Shown here in pieces: positions 45,436 through 54,568 of a stretch of 64,000 nucleotides of DNA. Under the pieces are notes generated by a model, which made no database searches, was not told where the DNA came from, and was given only the letters and a program-made list of their open reading frames with translations. Source of the DNA: an uncultured Allomuricauda sp. (GTDB taxonomy: Bacteria; Bacteroidota; Bacteroidia; Flavobacteriales; Flavobacteriaceae); assembly GCF_947495325.1 (NCBI RefSeq), contig NZ_CANLYK010000002.1, positions 1 to 64,000 on the forward strand, written 5' to 3'. Made by a program: the position numbers and the translations under genes. The stretch's first letter is position 1. Each line of letters opens with the position of its first letter.

Positions 45436-46377
45436 ATGTCATACCAAGTTCCAGAGCCAAAAATTTTCGCTTGTACCCAAAGTACGGTACTTGGTGAGAA
45501 AATCGCAGCTTCATATGGTGCGGACTTGGGAAAGGTTCTTTTTTCAAGATATAGCGACGGTGAGTTTCAGCCTTCCTTTGAAGAATCCATAAGGGGTGCA
45601 CGTATTTTTATCATTGGATCTACCAATCCAAGTTCAGAGAACCTGATGGAAATGTTGTTGATGATCGATGCTGCAAAAAGAGCATCGGCAAGACATATTA
45701 CCGCAGTTATGCCCTACTTTGGTTGGGCCAGACAAGATAGAAAAGACAAACCAAGGGTTCCTATAGCAGCAAAACTCATTGCCAAGATGTTGGAAACCGC
45801 AGGAGCTACAAGAATCATTACCATGGATTTGCATGCCGATCAAATTCAAGGTTTTTTTGAAAAACCAGTTGATCATCTGTTCGCTTCCACCCTCTTTCTA
45901 CCTTATCTGAAAAAACTAAATCTGGACAACCTTTGTATTGCATCACCAGATATGGGAGGTTCTAAGAGAGCCTATGCATATTCCAAGGCATTGGAGAGTG
46001 ATGTGGTCATCTGCTACAAACAACGGGCAAAGGCCAATGTAATTTCGCATATGGAGCTAATTGGCGATGTAAATGGTAAAAATGTGGTATTGGTTGATGA
46101 TATGGTAGATACTGCCGGAACGCTTACCAAAGCTGCCGATCTTATGATGGAACGGGGAGCAAAAAGTGTACGTGCCATCACAACACACGGATTGTTGTCC
46201 GGGAACGCCTATGAAAAAATAGAAAAATCAAAGCTTTCAGAGCTTATAGTTACTGATTCCATTCCTGTTCAACAGGATCGAAAAAAAATAAAAGTATTGG
46301 GCTGTGCCGACCTTTTTGCAGATGTTATGCACAGGGTTCATCACAATACATCGATATCATCAAAATTTTTAATGTAA
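45436..46377 (+). CDS. prs: Ribose-phosphate pyrophosphokinase
   Basis: 313 residues, full length for bacterial PRPP synthetase. Motifs: KIFACTQSTVLGEKIA, FSDGEFQP-type RYSDGEFQPSFEESIRG, MPYFGWARQDRKDKPRVPI, and the PRPP-binding VVLVDDMVDTAGTLTKA. Makes PRPP from ribose 5-phosphate and ATP for nucleotide, His and Trp synthesis. Forms an operon with rplY, 16 bases downstream, the arrangement found in many Bacteroidota. Confidence 0.96.
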   Translation: MSYQVPEPKIFACTQSTVLGEKIAASYGADLGKVLFSRYSDGEFQPSFEESIRGARIFIIGSTNPSSENLMEMLLMIDAAKRASARHITAVMPYFGWARQDRKDKPRVPIAAKLIAKMLETAGATRIITMDLHADQIQGFFEKPVDHLFASTLFLPYLKKLNLDNLCIASPDMGGSKRAYAYSKALESDVVICYKQRAKANVISHMELIGDVNGKNVVLVDDMVDTAGTLTKAADLMMERGAKSVRAITTHGLLSGNAYEKIEKSKLSELIVTDSIPVQQDRKKIKVLGCADLFADVMHRVHHNTSISSKFLM

Positions 46378-46393
46378 ATCAATTTAATATATA

Positions 46394-47041
46394 ATGAAGT
46401 CAATTACTATCAAAGGATCTCAAAGAGAAAGCGTGGGCAAGGTATCGACCAAAGCCTTACGTAATGCTGGAAAGGTCCCTTGCGTACTGTACGGAGGGGA
46501 TAAACCATTGCACTTTTCAGCTGATGAACTAGCATTCAGACATTTAGTGTACACCCCCAACGCACACACGGCTGTGATTGAGTTGGAAGATGGACAAAAA
46601 TTGAAAGCTGTTTTACAGGACATTCAATTTCATCCTGTAACGGATAAAATTCTTCACATAGATTTTTATCAATTGTTCCAGGACAAGCCGGTTACCATAA
46701 ATATCCCTATTCGTTTGGAAGGGAATTCACCTGGTGTACGTAACGGTGGTCGTCTACTTTTTAGAAAAAGAAAGCTTTCCATTAAGGCATTGCCAGATTT
46801 GCTTCCCGATTTTATTACAATAGATATTTCAAATCTAAGAATTGGGGGTACGATTGCCGTGGAAACACTATTAAGTGATGATTATACGATTCTACACCCA
46901 GACAGTACAGCTGTTGTACAGGTGAAAGCTTCCAGAACATCTGTTGATGATGAGGAAGAAGAAGAGGAAACTGAAGGGGCTGAAGGTGTTGAAGGTGCTG
47001 CTGAAGGTGCTGAAGCGCCAGCCGCAGAAGCTACTGAATAG
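46394..47041 (+). CDS. rplY: 50S ribosomal protein L25/general stress protein Ctc
   Basis: 215 residues. The N-terminal L25 domain (~1-95: [50 protein letters not shown]) is followed by a TL5/CTC C-terminal beta domain (~96-185). It binds 5S rRNA. The last ~30 residues are a low-complexity acidic and Ala/Gly tail ([14 protein letters not shown] and on), common in flavobacterial L25. A strong hairpin follows 16 bases later. Confidence 0.95.
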   Translation: MKSITIKGSQRESVGKVSTKALRNAGKVPCVLYGGDKPLHFSADELAFRHLVYTPNAHTAVIELEDGQKLKAVLQDIQFHPVTDKILHIDFYQLFQDKPVTINIPIRLEGNSPGVRNGGRLLFRKRKLSIKALPDLLPDFITIDISNLRIGGTIAVETLLSDDYTILHPDSTAVVQVKASRTSVDDEEEEEETEGAEGVEGAAEGAEAPAAEATE

Positions 47042-47057
47042 TTTCACAATAAATCTT

Positions 47058-47103
47058 AAAGCATCCCTACTTTACATTCTTGTAGAGTTTTGGGATGCTT
47101 TTG
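47058..47103 (+). terminator. Terminator of prs-rplY
   Basis: AAAGCATCCC at 47058-47067 pairs with GGGATGCTTT at 47092-47101, and T residues follow. Confidence 0.7.
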
Positions 47104-47111
47104 TATTTTTG
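47104..47111 (+). promoter_or_regulatory. -7 box TATTTTTG of pth
   Basis: An exact TAnnTTTG match 19 bases before ATG 47131. It overlaps the frame of the in-frame ATG at 47095, which is therefore unlikely to be the real start. Confidence 0.45.
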
Positions 47112-47130
47112 GATAAACGGAAACTTCTTT

Positions 47131-47760
47131 ATGTTCCAGTTTATTAAAACACTTTTTAGCACTCCAAAACCGTTATTAGAAGATACTGATATCATGAAAA
47201 AATTCCTTATTGTCGGTCTTGGAAACATAGGGTCTGAATATGAAGAGACCAGGCACAATATTGGTTTTAAAATATTGGATTACCTATCTGAACAAGAAGG
47301 TTTTGTTTTTGAAAGTGCAAAACTGGGCACTGTTGCCACATTTAAACATAAAGGCAAGAGCATTTTATGCCTAAAGCCATCCACATATATGAACTTAAGT
47401 GGCAAGGCCGTAAAATACTGGATGGAAAAAGAAAAAATTCCCCTGGAAAACATCCTGGTCATTGCAGATGACCTTAACCTTCCTTTTGGCACCATTCGTC
47501 TTAAAACTAAGGGCAGTGATGGCGGACATAATGGTTTAAAAGACATTCAAACCGTACTACAAACTTCTCAATACAATCGCTTTAGGTTTGGGGTTGGTTC
47601 AGAGTTTAGTAAAGGCAAACAGGTTGATTATGTACTGGGCAAATGGAATGCAGATGAGGTGGAGCAACTTAAAGAACGTTTACAACAATCTGCTGATTTG
47701 GTTCGCTCATTTGTATTTTCAGGCATAAAAAACACCATGAACCAATTTAACGGCACTTAA
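47131..47760 (+). CDS. pth: Aminoacyl-tRNA hydrolase
   Basis: 209 residues from ATG 47131; starts at 47095 (inside the promoter) or 47194 (188 residues, before MKKFLIVGLGN) are the alternatives. Motifs: LIVGLGNIGSEYEETRHNIGFKILD with the catalytic His, KPSTYMNLSGKAV, ADDLNLPFGTIRLKTKGSDGGHNGLKDI. Releases tRNA from stalled peptidyl-tRNA. The stop abuts the stop of the convergent lipoprotein gene with no base between. Confidence 0.94.
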   Translation: MFQFIKTLFSTPKPLLEDTDIMKKFLIVGLGNIGSEYEETRHNIGFKILDYLSEQEGFVFESAKLGTVATFKHKGKSILCLKPSTYMNLSGKAVKYWMEKEKIPLENILVIADDLNLPFGTIRLKTKGSDGGHNGLKDIQTVLQTSQYNRFRFGVGSEFSKGKQVDYVLGKWNADEVEQLKERLQQSADLVRSFVFSGIKNTMNQFNGT

Positions 47761-48447
47761 TCAAAATACTTTAAATTCAAAAACTCCGGAATCTGATGTA
47801 TTTCCTTCGGAATCTGTTGTTATTACTCTCCAGAAATAAACGGTATTGGATTCAACACTTGCGGCAAGTTCCATTATACTAGAGTTGGTTGTTCCAAGTG
47901 ATGTGAGAGGTGGATTTTGATCCGCGAAAAACACTTCGAAGGATTCAATATCATTTTCAACATCCGCACCTATCCATACTAAATCGACCTCATTCACAAT
48001 ACTTTTTTGAACTGTTGAACCAGAAATTGGACTAACCAATTGTGCTGGAAACGGGGCATATGTGGTTTGGGCTCCCGAATTGTAAAATAGCCATGTCTCA
48101 CTGGTAGCTATCTGATCGGAATCTGAATTGATTGATGTCACCGACCATGAAAAAGGTGCTCCCTTGGCTATGGACAAACTTGCGGAGGTAGCAGCGGTAG
48201 AAATTGTCTGTGGCATATTAGTATCCAAATTCACAACGTTTAGGGAATAGGTCTCCGTATTTGCCGAAGACTGCCACTCAAACGTAACTTGGCTTAAAGT
48301 TTCATTCACACTAACTCCGGTAGTGCATTCAGAATTTTCCAAAGGAAAAATCAAATCTGCGCCTTCAGGAGCTGGTGGTGGGTCATCATTTCCACCACAA
48401 GAAAAAAGCAGGGCGAGTGCTATTAAGCTTAGAAAAAATTGCTTCAT
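47761..48447 (-). CDS. Lipoprotein with fibronectin-like domains
   Basis: 228 residues. Signal with lipobox LLFSC, then a Pro-rich spacer (GGNDDPPPAPEG) and two FN3-like beta-sandwiches (VTFEWQSSANTETYSLNV ... APFSWSVTSIN; VDLVWIGADVENDIESFEVFFA ... VYFWRVITTDSEGNTSDSGVF). It has no enzymatic motif. Its start overlaps the end of the metalloprotease gene (ATGA), so it is translated together with that enzyme and could be its surface partner or a substrate-binding factor. Confidence 0.85.
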   Translation of the reverse strand: MKQFFLSLIALALLFSCGGNDDPPPAPEGADLIFPLENSECTTGVSVNETLSQVTFEWQSSANTETYSLNVVNLDTNMPQTISTAATSASLSIAKGAPFSWSVTSINSDSDQIATSETWLFYNSGAQTTYAPFPAQLVSPISGSTVQKSIVNEVDLVWIGADVENDIESFEVFFADQNPPLTSLGTTNSSIMELAASVESNTVYFWRVITTDSEGNTSDSGVFEFKVF

Positions 48448-51400
48448 TCTTTAATCAATTTAAATACTTCCTGTATTTCCGCACCTTGAATATTCAAATA
48501 ATATATTCCTATCGATAATGACGAAAAATCCATCTCAAGCTCATTTCCATTCACCCTCCTATTAGTTTTAAGGATCAAACGTCCATCAGCCGAAAACACT
48601 TGAACATCTACCTCTCCAACTAAACCATTTAGAAAAATTTTTGTATCACTACCAATGGGGTTAGGATAGACTATGGGTTTTGAGGATATAAAAAATGTCT
48701 CCTCATAACTCCCCTGACAAGGCAAATCAGTATACACTTTTAACAAATTGAGTCCGTTTTTTAGTTCTAGATTAATTTCCGATTCTTGCGTTTGTGTAAC
48801 CAACCCATTCAATTCCACATTATAAAAATCACTACCATCCAATAAAAGTTCCAATGTAGTCCCATTTACGACTGCAATTGTCGTTAACAATGCTGGTTCT
48901 GATATTATAATATTAAAACATACCTCTTCGTAGGTTATAGATCCATCCGTTCCTGTAATACACAAGGAATAATTTCCTGCCGTTAAATTCCCGAAAGTAT
49001 GGGTGTCGGTGAAATCTACGTTCACGGGGGTTCCCCCGCTATCCAAAACAGCGGTATAGGTCAATGAAGTATCGGCAGCAGTTATCGCTACGGAGCCATC
49101 ATTGTTATTTCTGCAGGCTTCACTCTGTATTTGTACTGTAAAATTGTCCGAAGGAAATCTATTGATTGGACAGCCGCTTGTATCTACTTCAACCCCTTTA
49201 GGAGTTCCTAAGCATAGATCATCACCATCATCAAAAACCCCATCTTCATCTTCATCTGGTCTAAACATTCCTTCTACACAGACTTCCATTGAAAACGCCA
49301 CTAATGACCCTCCATCTCCATTCGCAATATCCTGAACTTCCAATGTCCACTCACCCAAAACAGATTCGCCATTTAAGGACGCCAAGGAACCTAAGGGGCT
49401 TACTGTTCCGGAAATTGCAGGGTTTCCTGAGCATACTATTGTTGACCCATCATCATCAAAAATAGCATTTAGGTTATTTAAATCTGAACATGTATTGGAA
49501 ATCAAGGCTACCTTGGTTCCTGATGGTGAAATTAAACTTATGGTCAAGTCTTCCAAATACGTATGTGTTAGTTCTAAGCTCACATTGATATCTGAAATGG
49601 GCAAATCCTCAAAAAACTGTACCGTTGTCGTAATTGTTGGCGTCCCTATACTGGAAATAGCTAAAGGAAGTCCGTTGGATTCAGCATTTTTACAATCTAC
49701 TTGTATGGTAGTAAAACTAAAAGGTGTTCCAAAAGTGCCAACTCCACAATTGTTCTGCGGTCTTACCCTCCAAAAATATTCTGTTTCAGACGCTAGGCCT
49801 GTTGGTTGATAAAAGTTATAGGGTGTAGTTTCTGATTCCACAATGTTTGTAAATCCTGAATCCGTTGCAATCTCAACATCATATGAAGTATATAGTTCGT
49901 TAGCCTCCCAATTCAGTTCAGGGTTTACAGGTGTATTTAACTGAAGATCCGAGGGCGATGTTAAAACAACATTTGTAAATGTTCCATCATTGATTACAAA
50001 TGATAATGGGACATTTTTAGTTTCTGAGGTGGCTGTAGACGTAACCGTAATTATGTATTCCCCAGTTGCCAAACCATTGGTATTGGAAATAGTAAGTAAT
50101 ACATCGGTATCATTGGCGTCAGCTTGTGTTGGGGCAAAAGACGCTATTAACCCAGCAGGTAAATTTGCTGAAAAAGTTGATGTTTCACTAAATCCGAAAA
50201 AGGCTTGGTATGTAAATGGAATTACAATATCATTTGGCTGGCATACATCAAAAGACAAGTCTTCAAAACTTAAAACTATTTGCGATTCTTCGATGGAAAA
50301 ATTTGTGGAATTAACTGCAAAAAAGATATTGTTGCTGGCCTTTATCATTATTCGGGCTTCGCTGGTAACATTTCCTGGAATTTGTACATCTACACTCCCG
50401 TCGTTTAAGACTCCCTGAGCCAAAGTAATGGGAAAGCTGTTTCCACCATCCAACGATAAGAAAATATCCACCGTCTTGGCATCAACCGGTAAAATATTGG
50501 TATTGGCCACATCCCACGTAACTTGTTGAACGGAACCGGCTGCATAAATCTCATTAGAAGCCTGAGAGGTAACAACGAATGGCCCAGCTGCATTTATAAC
50601 CTGCACATCCAGAACATCTGAAACCACTTGTCCGCCTCCTAGGGCATTGTCCCTGACGGTAAGTGCAAATTTCAAATCTCGTTCTATCGTAGACACCGTT
50701 TCCCAAGCACTATTGAACGGAGGGCTGGTCTGGGTTAAATTTCCAAGAGCGACACTGGACAGTTTTGGAAAATATCGAGTAGGATCCGTAGTTGGGGGCA
50801 ATGATCTAAAATTAGCACCACTAGGATTTTCAGGGCCAAAAGTACTTGTAGTAACCACTCCATTGTCAATTTGTTCCCATGCATAGGTCAATACATCTCC
50901 AACATCACTATCAGTAGCCATACCTTCCAAAGCAAAAGCGGTCCCTTTTGGAATAATATAATCTCCCATTGGGGTTAAAACTGGTGGAGAATTGGTTAAA
51001 GCAGTGGTCTGGGCACAAGAAACCGTTTGTAAGTAATCTGAGATTTGAAGAATGCTATTGTAATGAAAGTAATCATCGCCATTGCCGGCAAGGTTATTCC
51101 CTGGCACAATACCTGCATAACCCATAATTGTGGTTCCACTGGCTGGTTCTGCCTGTACTCCGGTTCCTTCAGATTCAAAGGACCATGTATGGTTTGCTCC
51201 AAATTGATGGCCCAATTCATGGGAAACAAAATCGAGATCAAATACATCTCCTTCCGGAACAAATGCAGATGAAAAGGCACTACCCTTTCTGTTGTCTGAA
51301 CAAACGGATCCAATAAAACCTGCATTTCCGTTGTCCTGACCCTCATCGACCTTGTTTAGAAGATGACCAACATCATAATTTTCCTCACCAATTGTAGACG

Positions 51401-52214
51401 TCAAGGTATTTTGCACCTCACTGTTTAAATTGTTTCCATAAGGATCGGTAGCCTCATCTGTAAATATGACCAAGTCATTGTTGGCAACAAGTTCTAAAGT
51501 AACTCCTAAATCTGTTTCAAAAACTTCATTGACCCTCGTCAAGGTAGCATTTATTGCAGCCAGCGCATCGGCAACGGTACCTCCATGAAAAGCGGTGTAT
51601 TCTCCAGAAACCGAAATTGCTATTCTAAACTTTCGTAAGAGTTGATCATCTACCAGGGGTACGATTGTTTTGGAAACTGTTTGTTGTAATTTATCAGTAT
51701 CACATATAAAACTATCTTTTCCGGAATCCCCATCAGCTTTTTCATAAACCACATATGAATTTTCTTTGTTGGACAACTGCTCCATAAATGCAGTTTTTTG
51801 GTCTTGAACATTAACAATCATGCTCTGAAGTCCCTTATGGGAGCTACTGAGTTTCAATTTGTACTTTCCATCTAAGCTTGTACCCGAAAATGATTTTATG
51901 CTAGGGTATTTATTAGCCAAATCTGGATGAAAAACAGAAGTTTCCTTAATTGAAAAGGCGATTATATTTCCATTATAATTAGGTAGGTAAATAAGTTGTG
52001 TTTCATTTTTGGAATCTGATGAAGATTCAAGCGCTTTTGAAAAACCTTCTTTATCCAAAGAAAAAACTGCTTTGGCTTTGGACATATTTTTGACCGAGGC
52101 ACTTTTAAAATTAGATTTTGCGGAAATAGATTTCCAATAACCCTGCTGTCCAGAAGCATAAAAGCAAACAAAAAATATGGTTATTGAAAAAACAAGATGT
52201 AATTTAGCTCTCAT
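48444..52214 (-). CDS. Secreted reprolysin-type metalloprotease with P-domain and T9SS type A signal
   Basis: 1256 residues. Order: signal peptide; propeptide (to ~190); M12/reprolysin-like catalytic domain (~195-400) with zinc motif HELGHQFGANH near residue 331; PKD/Ig-like and FN3 domains (~415-840); proprotein convertase P-domain (~850-965: ISSIGTPTITTTVQFFEDLP, LEDLTISLISPSGT, GEWTLEVQDIANGDGG); a calcium-type D-rich repeat (DEDEDGVFDDGDDLC); and a type A sorting domain (VYPNPIGSDTKIFL, FSADGRLILKT, GIYYLNI) at the end. Exported by T9SS and likely to degrade extracellular protein. Cleavage specificity unknown. Confidence 0.93.
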   Translation of the reverse strand: MRAKLHLVFSITIFFVCFYASGQQGYWKSISAKSNFKSASVKNMSKAKAVFSLDKEGFSKALESSSDSKNETQLIYLPNYNGNIIAFSIKETSVFHPDLANKYPSIKSFSGTSLDGKYKLKLSSSHKGLQSMIVNVQDQKTAFMEQLSNKENSYVVYEKADGDSGKDSFICDTDKLQQTVSKTIVPLVDDQLLRKFRIAISVSGEYTAFHGGTVADALAAINATLTRVNEVFETDLGVTLELVANNDLVIFTDEATDPYGNNLNSEVQNTLTSTIGEENYDVGHLLNKVDEGQDNGNAGFIGSVCSDNRKGSAFSSAFVPEGDVFDLDFVSHELGHQFGANHTWSFESEGTGVQAEPASGTTIMGYAGIVPGNNLAGNGDDYFHYNSILQISDYLQTVSCAQTTALTNSPPVLTPMGDYIIPKGTAFALEGMATDSDVGDVLTYAWEQIDNGVVTTSTFGPENPSGANFRSLPPTTDPTRYFPKLSSVALGNLTQTSPPFNSAWETVSTIERDLKFALTVRDNALGGGQVVSDVLDVQVINAAGPFVVTSQASNEIYAAGSVQQVTWDVANTNILPVDAKTVDIFLSLDGGNSFPITLAQGVLNDGSVDVQIPGNVTSEARIMIKASNNIFFAVNSTNFSIEESQIVLSFEDLSFDVCQPNDIVIPFTYQAFFGFSETSTFSANLPAGLIASFAPTQADANDTDVLLTISNTNGLATGEYIITVTSTATSETKNVPLSFVINDGTFTNVVLTSPSDLQLNTPVNPELNWEANELYTSYDVEIATDSGFTNIVESETTPYNFYQPTGLASETEYFWRVRPQNNCGVGTFGTPFSFTTIQVDCKNAESNGLPLAISSIGTPTITTTVQFFEDLPISDINVSLELTHTYLEDLTISLISPSGTKVALISNTCSDLNNLNAIFDDDGSTIVCSGNPAISGTVSPLGSLASLNGESVLGEWTLEVQDIANGDGGSLVAFSMEVCVEGMFRPDEDEDGVFDDGDDLCLGTPKGVEVDTSGCPINRFPSDNFTVQIQSEACRNNNDGSVAITAADTSLTYTAVLDSGGTPVNVDFTDTHTFGNLTAGNYSLCITGTDGSITYEEVCFNIIISEPALLTTIAVVNGTTLELLLDGSDFYNVELNGLVTQTQESEINLELKNGLNLLKVYTDLPCQGSYEETFFISSKPIVYPNPIGSDTKIFLNGLVGEVDVQVFSADGRLILKTNRRVNGNELEMDFSSLSIGIYYLNIQGAEIQEVFKLIKE

Positions 52215-52268
52215 TCAAAAGGGGCATAAGTCGTTATCAAAAATAGCCTTTTTTATTTTCTTGATTAG

Positions 52269-53198
52269 GTGGAAACAATCCAAGGCATTACACAGTTTAC
52301 CAAGACAACTTTTCAAACAGCCATAACCATTGGCACTTTTGATGGAGTACATCTTGGTCACCGCAAAATATTGGAACGCCTCATAAATAATGCCAAAAAT
52401 GGCGATTTAAAATCTACAGTGCTTACATTTTTCCCCCATCCGAGGATGGTTTTGCAAAAGGACACCGATATTAAATTGCTGAACACATTGGAGGAAAAAA
52501 TACAAATTTTAGAATCATTAGGGTTGGACTATCTTATTGTACACCCCTTCACAAAAGACTTTTCAAGGCTTTCAGCAACAGAATTTGTGCGCGACATCCT
52601 CGTGAATAGTTTAAAAAGTAAAAAAGTGATTATTGGATATGATCATCGATTTGGAAGAAATAGAAATGCCAATATTCAAGATTTGATTGCCTTTGGAAAT
52701 ACATTGGATTTTGAGGTTGAAGAAATTCCGGCACAAGAAATCGATGAAGTATCCGTAAGTTCCACAAAAATTAGAAATGCGCTGCTAGATGGAGATATTA
52801 TTACCGCAAACACCTATTTAAATTACCCATACATGCTTACCGGAGTCATTAAAAAAGGTAAGGGTTTGGGTAAACAGTTTGGCTTTCCAACCGCAAATCT
52901 ACATATAGCTGAAGGATACAAACTAATTCCAAAAAATGGAGTTTATGTGGTTAAAAGTATCATTAACGGCAAGGAGTATTATGGAATGATGAACATTGGA
53001 TTTAATCCAACAGTGTCTGGCACCAAAAAAAGTATAGAGGTCAACTTTTTTAAATTTGATGGCAATCTTTACCATAAAAAAGTGCAGGTTGGTATTTTGC
53101 ACCGTATTAGGGATGAACATAAGTTTGATTCTGTTCAAGATCTAAAAAAACAACTGAAAAAAGACAGGGAACAATCACTTGAATTAATTTCTGGGTAA
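52269..53198 (+). CDS. ribF: Bifunctional riboflavin kinase / FAD synthetase
   Basis: 309 residues with GTG start at 52269 (METIQG...). The N-terminal FAD synthetase domain has TIGTFDGVHLGHRKIL and SSTKIRNALLDGDI; the C-terminal riboflavin kinase domain has GVIKKGKGLGKQFGFPTANL, GVYVVK, and GMMNIGFNPTV. Converts riboflavin to FMN and FAD. No FMN riboswitch is seen in the 54-base upstream gap, which it shares with the divergent metalloprotease gene. Confidence 0.95.
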   Translation: METIQGITQFTKTTFQTAITIGTFDGVHLGHRKILERLINNAKNGDLKSTVLTFFPHPRMVLQKDTDIKLLNTLEEKIQILESLGLDYLIVHPFTKDFSRLSATEFVRDILVNSLKSKKVIIGYDHRFGRNRNANIQDLIAFGNTLDFEVEEIPAQEIDEVSVSSTKIRNALLDGDIITANTYLNYPYMLTGVIKKGKGLGKQFGFPTANLHIAEGYKLIPKNGVYVVKSIINGKEYYGMMNIGFNPTVSGTKKSIEVNFFKFDGNLYHKKVQVGILHRIRDEHKFDSVQDLKKQLKKDREQSLELISG

Positions 53199-53199
53199 A

Positions 53200-54516
53200 A
53201 TGTTACGTCAATTTCTTTTTAAAAAAATAGACAATGCCCAGCTCATTGTTTTTAGGGTTTTTTATGGCCTGTTGGTAAGCGCGGAATGTTATGGGGCAAT
53301 TGCTACTGGCTGGGTACGAAGAACCTTAATAGAACCCGAGTTTACTTTTTCATTTATTGGATTTGAATGGTTGCAACCCCTCCCGGGAAATGGAATGTAT
53401 ATCTATTTTGCGATTATGGGAACTCTTGGCGTATTAATTACTCTAGGCTATAAATATAGATTTAGTGCTTTTGCCTTTGCCATAATGTGGGCAGGGGTCT
53501 ATTTAATGCAGAAAACATCATACAATAACCACTACTATTTATTGATGTTATTGGCTTTTATAATGGCCTTTTTACCTGCAGCCAAAGATTTCTCAATAGA
53601 TGCCAAATTAAATCCAAAGTCTCGTTCCCATGCAATGTTCAATTGGGTTCGATGGATCATTATTCTTCAATTGTTCATTGTATACACCTATGCTTCCGTA
53701 GCAAAATTATATGGTGATTGGTTAGATTTTAGCATTATTGAAATATTGATGAAATCCAAAAAAGATTATTTCTTGATTGGTGAAATCCTCCAGCAAAAAT
53801 GGGTTCATAAAATAGTTGGGGTTTTTGGGATTATCTTCGATTTGCTGATTGTTCCAGCATTGCTCTGGAAACCAACCAGAAAAGTGGCTTTTATCTTTTC
53901 AATATTCTTTCACCTTTTCAACAGCATCGTTTTTCAAATAGGAATCTTCCCATACCTCTCATTGGCCTTCATTGTATTTTTCTTTGAACCAAAGACCATT
54001 CGAAATATCTTTTTGAGAACCAAGAACATTCCATCACAAATCGCACAAAATCCACCTAAAAATCAAACCCTGATTATTATTGTTCTTGGTATTTATTTTA
54101 TAGTTCAGCTAGTACTCCCGCTAAGACATCATGCGTTTAAAGATGATGTACTATGGACCGAGGAAGGGCATCGATTGAGTTGGCGAATGATGCTGCGAAG
54201 TCGCTCGGGCACCATACGCTATAAAGTTGTAAATACAGAAACTGATTCCATAACCAATATTAAACTAAAAGATTATCTCACAAAAAAGCAACGAAGAAAA
54301 GTAGCCTGTTATCCAGATTTTATATGGCAATTTGCCCAGCACCTTAAAAAAGAATACGCTAAAAGTGGGGAAGACATTCAAGTTTTTGTTCAAAATAAGG
54401 TCAAAGTAAACAAAGGAAAGTACCATGAATTTATAGACCCAACAATAGACTTGGCCAACGTTCCATGGAAACATTTTTCGCATAATGAATGGATAAGGCC
54501 CTCACAAAAAGAATAA
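53200..54516 (+). CDS. HTTM-domain membrane protein (vitamin K gamma-carboxylase-like)
   Basis: 438 residues with about eight hydrophobic segments. Signature pieces of the HTTM fold: NNHYYLLMLLAFIMAFLPAAK, YTYASVAKLYGDWL, and FHLFNSIVFQIGIFPYLSLAF. The C-terminal ~120 residues are a soluble domain (RHHAFKDDVLWTEEGHRLSWRMMLR), also as in the GGCX family. Related proteins carboxylate Glu in eukaryotes; bacterial members have no proven substrate. It starts one base after ribF, so the two are co-transcribed. Confidence 0.85.
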   Translation: MLRQFLFKKIDNAQLIVFRVFYGLLVSAECYGAIATGWVRRTLIEPEFTFSFIGFEWLQPLPGNGMYIYFAIMGTLGVLITLGYKYRFSAFAFAIMWAGVYLMQKTSYNNHYYLLMLLAFIMAFLPAAKDFSIDAKLNPKSRSHAMFNWVRWIIILQLFIVYTYASVAKLYGDWLDFSIIEILMKSKKDYFLIGEILQQKWVHKIVGVFGIIFDLLIVPALLWKPTRKVAFIFSIFFHLFNSIVFQIGIFPYLSLAFIVFFFEPKTIRNIFLRTKNIPSQIAQNPPKNQTLIIIVLGIYFIVQLVLPLRHHAFKDDVLWTEEGHRLSWRMMLRSRSGTIRYKVVNTETDSITNIKLKDYLTKKQRRKVACYPDFIWQFAQHLKKEYAKSGEDIQVFVQNKVKVNKGKYHEFIDPTIDLANVPWKHFSHNEWIRPSQKE

Positions 54517-54519
54517 TTG

Positions 54520-54551
54520 TTGGTTCACTTCCGTAGATTGGCTTAAATTTG
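54520..54551 (+). promoter_or_regulatory. Promoter of serS
   Basis: -33 TTG at 54520-54522, spacer 21, -7 box TAAATTTG at 54544-54551. It lies 17 bases before the serS ATG. Confidence 0.55.
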
Positions 54552-54568
54552 CCGCTCAAAACAAGGTC

